5,243 bases of DNA from Actinomycetes bacterium (lineage in GTDB: Bacteria > Actinomycetota > Acidimicrobiia > Acidimicrobiales > RAAP-2), in contig JAJZMN010000121.1 of assembly GCA_021850345.1 (NCBI GenBank), positions 1 through 5,243 on the forward strand. The letters are read 5' to 3'. Position numbers and translations under genes: made by a program. The notes below the pieces were generated by a model. The model saw only the letters and a program-made list of their open reading frames with translations. It did not search any database and was not told the DNA's origin. Of the stretch, positions 1-4,983 are shown piece after piece; within the stretch, counting starts at the first letter, position 1, and every line of letters begins with the position of its first letter.

Positions 1-686
1 TCGGGCATCGTGGAGGGGATGAGCGGCGTCCAGATCGGACCGGGCGCGACGCTGTTCACCCGGATGCCCCGTTCGCCGAGCAGCTGGGCGAGGCTCGCGC
101 AGAAGTTGGCGATCGCCGCCTTGGTCGCCGCGTACGGCGCGAGGGTCGGGTTGGGCATGTCGGAGTTGACCGACGAGCTCCCGATGATCGACGCGCCCGG
201 ACCCATGTGGAAGAGCGCGGCCTTGCACAAGTGGAACATCGCCGAGAAGTTGGTGGCGATCGTGTGGTCCCACTCCTCGTCGGAGACCTCTTCGAGGGAC
301 TCGTGGGTCATCTGGAAGGCGGCGTTGTTGACGAGGACGTCGACCTTCCCGAAGGCGTCGACGGCCTGCCGCACGATGTCGCGGCAGTGCTCCGGAGAGG
401 AGACGTCCCCGGGGACGAGGACGGCCGTACGGCCGGCGTCCTCGACGTAGTTGGCGGTCTCCCTCGCGTCATCGTGCTCAGAGAGGTAGGAGACGAGGAC
501 GTCCGCCCCTTCCCTCGCGAAGGCGATCGCGACCGCCCGGCCGATGCCGCTGTCGCCACCGGTCACGATGGCGGCCTTGCCGTCGAGCTTCCCGTGGCCG
601 ACGTAGCTCGTCTCGCCGCAGTCCGGTCTGGGCTCCATCTCGGACTGGCGGCCGGGCGGGGCTTGGTGCTGGGGTGGTTGGCTCAT
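1..686 (-). CDS. SDR family oxidoreductase (YghA/GsiB-39-like), C-terminus cut off by the window edge
   Basis: Predicted cytosolic NAD(P)-dependent short-chain dehydrogenase; the substrate cannot be told from sequence. Read on the minus strand from ATG at 686-684, it gives 228 codons and stays open to the window edge, so perhaps 50-70 C-terminal residues are missing compared with the usual 285-300. Visible landmarks: a hydrophilic Gln/Pro-rich N-terminus (MSQPPQHQ) typical of the YghA/general stress protein 39 subgroup, the TGGDSGIG nucleotide-binding motif at residues 42-49, NNAA at 120-123, and a catalytic tetrad N146, S172, Y185 and K189 (YAATK). RVNSVAPGPIWTP at 209-221 is the usual segment after the active site. 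The ribosome binding site is weak (GGGAT about 6 nt upstream). The gene is divergent from the plus-strand genes that follow. In Bacillus, members of this subgroup are general-stress proteins; that role here is inference. Confidence 0.93.
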   Translation of the reverse strand, partial: MSQPPQHQAPPGRQSEMEPRPDCGETSYVGHGKLDGKAAIVTGGDSGIGRAVAIAFAREGADVLVSYLSEHDDARETANYVEDAGRTAVLVPGDVSSPEHCRDIVRQAVDAFGKVDVLVNNAAFQMTHESLEEVSDEEWDHTIATNFSAMFHLCKAALFHMGPGASIIGSSSVNSDMPNPTLAPYAATKAAIANFCASLAQLLGERGIRVNSVAPGPIWTPLIPSTMP

Positions 687-697
687 CGAAATCCCAT

Positions 698-723
698 ACC
701 CGCACCGCACGAGCAGTGCGGGT
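698..723. promoter_or_regulatory. 8-bp inverted repeat in the divergent spacer
   Basis: ACCCGCAC (698-705) and GTGCGGGT (716-723) are perfect reverse complements separated by 10 nt. The repeat starts 12 bp upstream of the dehydrogenase start codon, between two divergently read coding regions. That is a natural place for a repressor or activator binding site. A dimer-type operator or an mRNA hairpin is possible; no regulator gene is visible in the window. The right arm overlaps an alternative GTG start of the small plus-strand ORF. Confidence 0.35.
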
Positions 724-751
724 CGCAGGGCTCGCTCGTAGACTCCCGTCT

Positions 752-880
752 GTGCGCGATGAGGCCGGGCTCGGCGGCCGCTACACGATCCGCTGCGCCG
801 TCGCGGGCACCTGGACCGAGGCGCGCCACGTCGGCGAGCTCCGGGCGCTACTCGACGAGCTCGCTCCTCCGGCGGGGTAA
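752..880 (+). CDS. possible small protein, 42 aa
   Basis: I do not recognise this ORF. From GTG 752 to the TAA at 878-880 it encodes 42 residues (VRDEAGLGGRYTIRC through DELAPPAG). About 90% of its codons end in G or C, matching the real genes here, while the 12 codons just upstream in the same frame drop to roughly half. This bias is the main reason to list it. It has one Trp, one Cys and an amphipathic-looking C-terminal helix. There is no clear Shine-Dalgarno before GTG 752; GTG 716 (54 aa) is an in-frame alternative. Its stop lies 13 bp before the next gene's start, so it could be the first gene of that operon. It may also be a remnant, or chance. Confidence 0.3.
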   Translation: MRDEAGLGGRYTIRCAVAGTWTEARHVGELRALLDELAPPAG

Positions 881-893
881 GGCTGGAGTGGGC

Positions 894-1808
894 ATGTTCC
901 TCTCTTCTGCCCGGAGCGGTCCGGCGCAACTTCGTGACCTACTCTCGCGAGACGGCCTCGTCGTCGCGCCCGGGGCCTACGACGCGCTGAGCGCTCGTCT
1001 CGTCGAAGAGGCGGGGTTCCCGGCCGTGTACATGACGGGGTTCGGCACGGCCGCCTCCTACCTCGGCCGGCCCGACGTGGGGCTCCTCTCCATGAGCGAG
1101 ATGGCGGACCAGGCCCGGCGCATCGCCGGCGCGGTGGATGTCCCGGTGATCGCGGACGCCGACACCGGCTACGGCAACCCGCTCAACGTGGTTCGCACCG
1201 TCCACGAGTACGAGCGTGCCGGCGTCGCCGCGCTCCACATCGAGGACCAGGAGGCGCCGAAGAAGTGCGGCCACATCGAGGGGAAGCGGCTGATCCCGCC
1301 TGCCGACATGGTCGCCAAGATCGCCGCCGCCGTCGCCGCGCGAAACGACCCCGACGTGGTCCTCATCGCCCGGACCGACGCCCGGGCGGTAGAGGGATTG
1401 CCCGCGGCGCTCGACCGGGCGAGGCGCTATCGCGACGCCGGCGCGGACGTCCTCTTCGTGGAGGCCCCACAGAGCGACGGAGAGATCGAGACGATCGCCG
1501 AGACGCTCTCCGACGTCCCGCTCCTCTTCAATTGGGCCGAGGGAGGGAAGACCCCGCCGGTGAGCAGCGAGCGCCTCTCCGAGCTGGGCTTTCGCATCGT
1601 CATCTTCCCCGTCGGGGCCCTGCTCGCGGCCGCCAGGGCCGTCCGGGCGGTGATGGCCGAGATCCGTGCGGCGGGCACCCCCGCAGGGGTGATGGACCGG
1701 ATGGTCCCCTTCGCAGACTTCCTCGAGCTCATCGGGCTCCCCGAGGTCCGAGAGCTCGAGCAACGCTTCGCGTCGGGGCCTGCCGGCGCAGGAGACAAGG
1801 AGGGCTGA
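894..1808 (+). CDS. isocitrate lyase/PEP mutase family enzyme
   Basis: Predicted cytosolic Mg-dependent TIM-barrel enzyme of the PEP mutase/isocitrate lyase superfamily, 304 aa, close to the 290-300 aa of methylisocitrate lyase (PrpB) and dimethylmalate lyase. ATG 894 is chosen because GGAG (885-888) lies 5 nt upstream and the family's N-terminal segment (LRDLLSRDGLVVAPGAYDAL) begins just after it. The frame stays open far upstream, but that part is antisense to the dehydrogenase. Visible motifs: IADADTGYGN at 86-95 with likely metal ligands D88 and D90, HIEDQ with E117, and the lyase loop KKCGH at 123-127 with C125. Further on are IARTDA at 158-163 and FNWAEGGKTPP at 212-222. The Cys-containing loop favours a C-C lyase (2-methylisocitrate, dimethylmalate or related acid) over a phosphonomutase. 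The exact substrate is unresolved, and no prp genes are adjacent. Confidence 0.93.
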   Translation: MFLSSARSGPAQLRDLLSRDGLVVAPGAYDALSARLVEEAGFPAVYMTGFGTAASYLGRPDVGLLSMSEMADQARRIAGAVDVPVIADADTGYGNPLNVVRTVHEYERAGVAALHIEDQEAPKKCGHIEGKRLIPPADMVAKIAAAVAARNDPDVVLIARTDARAVEGLPAALDRARRYRDAGADVLFVEAPQSDGEIETIAETLSDVPLLFNWAEGGKTPPVSSERLSELGFRIVIFPVGALLAAARAVRAVMAEIRAAGTPAGVMDRMVPFADFLELIGLPEVRELEQRFASGPAGAGDKEG

Positions 1809-2233
1809 TGGCAAACACGTTCGAAAAGCAGAGCATCTCCTCGGAGCTCGCCCGGCGGATGCTCGCCGCCGGGGAGGAGAAGGCGAGGGAGATGGGGCAC
1901 GCCTTCGTGATCGCGGTGGTGGACGAGAGCGGGGTGCTGAAGGCCTTCAGCCGCATGGACGGCGCGCCGCTCCTCTCGGTGCAGGTCGCCCAGGACAAGG
2001 CGTACACGGCGGCGGGCTTCGGGATGTCGACGGACGCATGGCACGACTTCATCAAGGACGACCCGCCGCTCGCGGCCGGGGCGACGACGGGGATCGACCG
2101 CCTCGTCGTCTTTGGCGGGGGCTACCCGATCACGATCGACGGCCGGGTCGTCGGCGGGGTGGGGGTGAGCGGCGGCCACTACTCCCAGGACATGGAGGTC
2201 GCAAAGGCCGCCCTGGCGGCACTCGAGGGCTGA
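1808..2233 (+). CDS. GlcG/HbpS family (DUF336) protein
   Basis: A 141-aa protein of the GlcG/HbpS family, small alpha/beta proteins. Streptomyces HbpS binds haem; GlcG is encoded with glycolate oxidase genes. The start ATG overlaps the stop of the preceding gene by one base (TGATG), and AAGGAGGG (1798-1804) serves as a strong Shine-Dalgarno sequence. Family landmarks: the N-terminal helix ISSELARRMLAAGEEKAREMG (residues 10-30), the strand FVIAVVDESGVLKAFSRMDGAP (33-54), DKAYTAAGF (63-71), GGGYPI (103-108) and VGGVGVSGG (115-123). A C-terminal helix with the sequence QDMEVAKAAL follows. There is no signal peptide, so it should be cytosolic, unlike exported HbpS. Tight coupling to the lyase-type enzyme suggests a shared pathway. 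Haem binding is not shown by the sequence; small-molecule binding or an enzymatic role is equally possible. Confidence 0.92.
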   Translation: MANTFEKQSISSELARRMLAAGEEKAREMGHAFVIAVVDESGVLKAFSRMDGAPLLSVQVAQDKAYTAAGFGMSTDAWHDFIKDDPPLAAGATTGIDRLVVFGGGYPITIDGRVVGGVGVSGGHYSQDMEVAKAALAALEG

Positions 2234-2287
2234 GCGCGAAGGGGCCGGGAGCCCGAAGCCGGGTCGGACGCCGAAAGGTTGCGGCCC

Positions 2288-2305
2288 GACCGGCGTTCCC
2301 CGGTC
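2288..2305 (+). promoter_or_regulatory. hairpin abutting the S53 peptidase start codon
   Basis: GACCGG (2288-2293) and CCGGTC (2300-2305) form a perfect 6-bp stem with a 6-nt loop whose last base touches the ATG at 2306. The only purine-rich Shine-Dalgarno-like sequence nearby, GAAAGG at 2273-2278, is 27 nt from that ATG. With the hairpin folded, only 9 nt (2279-2287) separate them. An alternative pairing, GGTCGG (2262-2267) with CCGACC (2286-2291), would exclude the hairpin. A role in translation is inference. Confidence 0.35.
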
Positions 2306-4216
2306 ATGCGAAAGCTCTCCACCGCGCTCGTCACCGGCGCGCTCGTCTCCCTCGGTCTCGTGGCGTCGCCCGCGGCGGGGGCCGCCTCGACTGGCGGGTG
2401 GGTTGTCACTCAGACGCACGCCCTCAGTCTCACCGGGCGGCTGCTCGGCCCGGCGCGTCCGGACCGCCGCCTCGTGGTGAGCGCGGCGCTGCCGCTTCGA
2501 AACGCCGGGGAGGTCGCCCCCACGATCGAGTCCGGTGCGATCCTCACGCCCGCACAGGTGGCTGCAGACTTTGGGCCGACCGCCGGCCAGGTGAAGACGG
2601 TCGAGGGGTACTTCAGGTCCGAGGGCTTCACCCAGGTGAGCGCGGCGAGCAACAGGCTCCTCGTGACCGGCGACGCGACGGTCGCCGAGGCGGAGCGGGC
2701 CTTCTCGACGAGGATCTCGGCCTACGACCTCCAAGGCAGGACCGTCTACGCCAACACGAAGCCCGCGTCGGTGCCGGCGTCGTTGTCCGGCGACATCGCC
2801 GCCGTGCTCGGGCTCTCCGACGTCCCGATGCACCTCGCGGGCCTCGCCCAGACACAGGTGCCCTACCTCACAGGGTTCGGCCCGAAGGCGGTCGCCAAGG
2901 CCTACGACGACACGTCGATGAAGCCGGCGACCGCGACGACCACGGCCATCATCGCAAGCGGCAACATGGCCCCGACGATCGCCAACCTCCGCTACGCCGA
3001 GCACCAGTTGGGCTTCCCCAAGGTGCCCGTCCAGGTCATCTACGACGGGCCCAAGGCGGGCATCGTCAACGGCAACCCGCTGACCGGCAACTTGGAGTGG
3101 GACCTCGACACCCAGATCTCGACCATGGTGCCGAAGGCCGTGCGCCAGCTCGACATCTACGACGTCGACACCTTCACCGACCCCGAGGTCGCGAGGGCGA
3201 TCAACCTCTTCGTCGCCCAGGACAAGGCGACGGCGCTCTCGGCGTCCCTCGGGGAGTGCGACACCATCGCCTTCCTCGACGGGGCGATGCTCGCCACGGA
3301 CGACGCGCTCGCCGAAGGAGCCCTCCAGGGCCAGAGCATGTTCGCCTCGACCGGCGACAACGGCTACGCGTGCCCCGAGGTCGCCTCGACCGGTGTGCCC
3401 GAGGGACCTCCCGGGGTGAGCTGGCCCGCGGACGGCGAGTACACGACCGCGGTCGGCGGTACGACGCTGCTTGCGACAAAGACAGGCAACGTCCAGCACG
3501 AGATCGCCTGGATCGGTGGCGGTGGTGGCATCTCGCCCTGGGAAACCGCGCCGAGCTGGACGCTCCAGGCGAACACGGCGGGCCAGACCTGGGAGTACAC
3601 CAACCAGGGTGGGCGAGGGGTGCCCGACGTCTCCGCACTCGCCGACCCCAACACGCCCTATCTCGTCTACGGGACAAGCAAGCCGGGCACGACGCCGGTG
3701 GGCGTCGGCGGGACGAGCGTCTCGAGCCCGCTAACGATGGGGCTGTGGGCGAGCATCGAGACCGCCCACGGGAACCGGGCGGGGCTCGCGCAGTACGACT
3801 TCTACCGGCTCTACAACTCGGTCAACCCCGCCACGGTCGTGACAGGACCGCTCGGCCCGACCTACCTCGCCGACGCGAACCCCCAGCCCGTGCCGGGCTT
3901 CCGCGACATCACCGTCGGGACCAACGGCGGTTGTGTGGCCAAGCCCGGCTACGACTACTGCTCGGGCATCGGCTCGGTCCAGGCGGCCGCGCTCTCGGCG
4001 CACCTGTCGATGCCTCCCAAGGCCAAGGCGAAGAGCGCTCGTCCGGCAGCCACCGGCTCCGGCGCCGCGCACGCAGCCAAGGCCTGCACCGCGAGCTGTA
4101 TGCCAGTGAAGGCCCCCGCCCCGCCGCTTCCGGTTCCAACGTCTCCGGTGCCGCCGGCACCGCCGCTCCCGGCCGCGCCGAGCACCACGGGCCTGGGCGA
4201 CCTCTCCATTCCGTGA
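2306..4216 (+). CDS. secreted S53 (sedolisin/kumamolisin) pro-peptidase
   Basis: Exported serine-carboxyl endopeptidase, 636 aa from ATG 2306. This start puts the signal peptide MRKLSTALVTGALVSLGLVA at the very N-terminus, with cleavage likely near residues 22-27; TTG 2279 would add nine charged residues. A pro-kumamolisin activation domain spans about 62-172 (LPLRN at 62-66, SGAILTPAQ at 76-84), and the catalytic domain starts near YLTGFGPKAVAKAYD. The catalytic set is complete: E264 and D268 (E-x-x-x-D), oxyanion D351 in STGDNG, and nucleophile S471 in GGTSVSSP. The C-terminal calcium-site region is present (FRDI with D534, GYDYCSGIGS with D550). Six cysteines (318, 356, 543, 552, 594, 598) allow disulfides. 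Residues from about 571 form a Lys/Ala then Pro-rich tail with no sortase motif. S53 enzymes mature by self-cleavage at acidic pH; extracellular protein degradation is the expected role. Confidence 0.95.
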   Translation: MRKLSTALVTGALVSLGLVASPAAGAASTGGWVVTQTHALSLTGRLLGPARPDRRLVVSAALPLRNAGEVAPTIESGAILTPAQVAADFGPTAGQVKTVEGYFRSEGFTQVSAASNRLLVTGDATVAEAERAFSTRISAYDLQGRTVYANTKPASVPASLSGDIAAVLGLSDVPMHLAGLAQTQVPYLTGFGPKAVAKAYDDTSMKPATATTTAIIASGNMAPTIANLRYAEHQLGFPKVPVQVIYDGPKAGIVNGNPLTGNLEWDLDTQISTMVPKAVRQLDIYDVDTFTDPEVARAINLFVAQDKATALSASLGECDTIAFLDGAMLATDDALAEGALQGQSMFASTGDNGYACPEVASTGVPEGPPGVSWPADGEYTTAVGGTTLLATKTGNVQHEIAWIGGGGGISPWETAPSWTLQANTAGQTWEYTNQGGRGVPDVSALADPNTPYLVYGTSKPGTTPVGVGGTSVSSPLTMGLWASIETAHGNRAGLAQYDFYRLYNSVNPATVVTGPLGPTYLADANPQPVPGFRDITVGTNGGCVAKPGYDYCSGIGSVQAAALSAHLSMPPKAKAKSARPAATGSGAAHAAKACTASCMPVKAPAPPLPVPTSPVPPAPPLPAAPSTTGLGDLSIP

Positions 4217-4219
4217 CGA

Positions 4220-4238
4220 AGTAGCACCCAGTAGCACC
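4220..4238 (+). repeat. tandem AGTAGCACC direct repeat
   Basis: The 9-mer AGTAGCACC occurs at 4220-4228 and again at 4230-4238, a period of 10 bp, immediately after the peptidase stop codon. It may be a small duplication or a protein-binding repeat. No function can be assigned. Confidence 0.5.
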
Positions 4239-4240
4239 TG

Positions 4241-4299
4241 CGCCGGGCTCTCCGACCGGCGACCCTCGGCGGCGAGCGCGCGTACCCCCCGGCGCGCGC
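4241..4299 (+). terminator. GC-rich hairpins after the S53 gene, possible terminator
   Basis: CGCCGG (4241-4246) pairs with CCGGCG (4256-4261) across a 9-nt loop. A second stem, GCGCGCG (4276-4282) with CGCGCGC (4293-4299), has a 10-nt loop and contains the palindrome GGCGCGCGCC (4291-4300). They lie 25-85 nt after the stop codon of the peptidase gene and before a promoter-like patch. Neither has a following T-run, so they are not canonical intrinsic terminators, although T-less hairpin terminators are often proposed in high-GC actinobacteria. In sequence this GC-rich, such stems can arise by chance. Confidence 0.35.
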
Positions 4300-4310
4300 C
4301 GCGTCCGCGT

Positions 4311-4338
4311 AGTTGACCAAGAGTTGATTGCGCATAGT
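4311..4338 (+). promoter_or_regulatory. promoter-like patch with AGTTGA tandem repeat
   Basis: TTGACC at 4313-4318 matches the sigma-70-type -35 consensus at five of six positions. CATAGT at 4333-4338 matches TATAAT at four of six, but the 14-nt spacing is short. The 6-mer AGTTGA occurs at 4311-4316 and 4322-4327, 11 bp apart, about one helical turn, which would suit a same-face direct-repeat binding site. The patch is visibly less GC-rich than its surroundings. It would start transcription near 4345 and give a leader of roughly 650 nt for the gene at 5004. Uncertain without mapped transcript ends. Confidence 0.35.
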
Positions 4339-4351
4339 CGGTGCAGTGGTG

Positions 4352-4396
4352 CGACGGGAAAAGAATGCCCGTCGGAACGGTGGACTCGTGCCACCG
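4352..4396 (+). promoter_or_regulatory. two adjacent perfect hairpins downstream of the promoter-like patch
   Basis: CGACGGG (4352-4358) pairs with CCCGTCG (4368-4374) around the A-rich 9-nt loop AAAAGAATG. Three nucleotides later CGGTGG (4378-4383) pairs with CCACCG (4391-4396) around a 7-nt loop. An alternative pairing of ACTCG (4384-4388) with CGAGT (4395-4399) would compete with the second stem. Their place just after the putative transcription start suggests a 5' RNA structure, for example for stability or regulator binding. That is inference. Confidence 0.35.
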
Positions 4397-4466
4397 AGTG
4401 CGGAGAGAGGTCCTGACGGAAAGTTGGTTCTGTCGCGCCTGCTCCGCGTCGGAAGAGGGGCAGCCG

Positions 4467-4637
4467 ATGGAACTACGGCAGCAGACGCTCGAGGGATTGA
4501 AGAGCGCAGTGGCGCACTTCGATTCGCGCGTGCGAGGCGGAGGTGCTGTCGAGTTCCCGGCGCAAACGGCGTCATCGTCGGATGAGCTCTGGACGAAGAA
4601 GCCATTCATCGGGAGTTCGCGGGGGGGCTCCCGATGA
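4467..4637 (+). CDS. possible small protein, 56 aa, low confidence
   Basis: I do not recognise this product. ATG 4467 follows a purine-rich Shine-Dalgarno (GGAAGAGGGG, 4451-4460) by 6 nt and opens 56 codons ending at TGA 4635-4637. The product is hydrophilic (MELRQQTLEGLKSAVAHFDS at the start, GSSRGGSR at the end), without a membrane segment or signal peptide. The frame is open further upstream: a start at ATG 4365 or GTG 4341 would add a stretch with a CxxC pair (WFCRAC) and another Cys-His. About 77% of codons over the longer frame end in G or C, below the real genes here, which argues against coding. Its last codons lie inside the TTCATCGGGAG hairpin. It may instead be a translated leader ORF or chance. 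Confidence 0.25.
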   Translation: MELRQQTLEGLKSAVAHFDSRVRGGGAVEFPAQTASSSDELWTKKPFIGSSRGGSR

Positions 4638-4725
4638 AGCCCCGAACATCCACCGAGGTCAGGGCGGCGGCAGCCCGTACAGCGCCCGCAAGCGGGCTTG
4701 CCGCCCCCGGCTTCTTCATCGGGAG
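4605..4725 (+). repeat. three copies of TTCATCGGGAG, two direct and one inverted
   Basis: The 11-mer occurs at 4605-4615 (direct), 4628-4638 (inverted) and 4715-4725 (direct). The inverted copy can pair with either direct copy: with the first across a 12-nt loop, or with the third as a 14-bp stem (4628-4641 with 4709-4725) carrying a 3-nt bulge. The third copy plus its preceding C gives a 12-base continuous match. The two pairings exclude each other, as in attenuators and riboswitches. Confidence 0.7.
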
Positions 4726-4791
4726 TCTTGAGGTCTTCGGTCCCCAGCGGCAGGTCGCACTGGCACGCCTTTTGGCGGAGGGACCGAGAAC

Positions 4792-4876
4792 GGTGGTCGG
4801 TGAGGCTGTTGAGCGCCGCTCGGGGAGCACCCGCGTCACGCGGCGCCGGGGCTGCGCCCCTGCCTCACCGACCACC
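4792..4876 (+). repeat. 85-nt cloverleaf-like inverted repeat with a 15-bp closing stem
   Basis: GGTGGTCGGTGAGGC (4792-4806) and GCCTCACCGACCACC (4862-4876) are perfect reverse complements. The 55-nt interior can form three arms: GAGC-GCC-GCTC (4811-4821), CCGCG-TCA-CGCGG (4831-4843) and GGGGC-TGC-GCCCC (4848-4860). A competing inner stem is GCGCCGC (4813-4819) with GCGGCGC (4840-4846). It is not a tRNA: the closing stem is too long and there is no T-loop GTTCRA motif. It could be an RNA junction or a small palindromic mobile element. Confidence 0.65.
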
Positions 4877-4983
4877 ACCCTCGTCTGGGGGACCGGTGCC
4901 CCCGACGTCTCCAGCCATCCCTTCGCCGCGCCCACAGGAGACGGCTGGCGCCGCAACGCCGCGGGGAGAACCCCATCATCGCA

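Larger units (their letters stand above)
4605..4974 (+). ncRNA. candidate structured leader or non-coding RNA, unknown class
   Basis: An almost unbroken series of inverted repeats fills this stretch. TTCATCGGGAG (4605-4615) pairs perfectly with 4628-4638. Alternatively 4628-4641 pairs with 4709-4725, enclosing a stem of 4666-4677 with 4693-4705. Next come TCGGTCCC/GGGACCGA (4737-4744/4780-4787), a 15-bp perfect stem 4792-4806/4862-4876 with three inner arms, and CGTC-T-GGGGG/CCCCCGACG (4882-4907). Last are CCAGCC/GGCTGG (4911-4916/4943-4948) and GGGG-AGAA-CCCC (4963-4974). The structure stops 16 nt before a Shine-Dalgarno (AGAAGG, 4991-4996) for an exported protein. I looked for conserved cores of the ydaO (c-di-AMP) and cobalamin riboswitches and found none convincing. 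A 117-codon plus-strand ORF (4634-4987) crosses it but has weaker GC3 bias. A mobile palindromic element is the main alternative. Confidence 0.45.

Noticed and set aside
207..893. In-frame upstream extension of the lyase-type gene (to 533 aa in total)
   Set aside because: The extension is antisense to the well-supported dehydrogenase and has no family similarity. GGAG before ATG 894 and the usual family length fix the start there.
1427..3499. 690-codon open frame on the minus strand
   Set aside because: It lies antisense across three recognised plus-strand genes and reads as Arg/Gly/Val-rich filler. It is a by-product of high third-position GC.
2038..4224. 728-codon open frame on the plus strand
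   Set aside because: It overlaps the S53 peptidase in another frame, and its product is Arg/Pro-rich low-complexity sequence with no motifs.
4220..4238. CRISPR-like repeat
   Set aside because: Only two 9-bp units with a 1-bp gap; no spacers and no cas genes.
4811..4860. Possible c-di-AMP (ydaO) riboswitch, as found before actinobacterial cell-wall enzyme genes
   Set aside because: The conserved GGGTGAATCC and GAATCCGTCAGCT-like core strings are absent.
4792..4876. tRNA gene
   Set aside because: It is cloverleaf-like and 85 nt long, but the closing stem is 15 bp, there is no GTTCRA T-loop, and no standard D- or anticodon arm.
4931..4950. CAGGAGACGGC resembling the B12-box of cobalamin riboswitches
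   Set aside because: The box match is partial, and I could not find the rest of the conserved core (GGGAA...GGTG...AATCC, GCCACTG) in proper order upstream.
4606..4956. 116-codon minus-strand ORF through the palindromic region
   Set aside because: Arg/Ala/Pro-rich and unrecognised. It mirrors the plus-strand frame, and the inverted repeats explain the sequence better.
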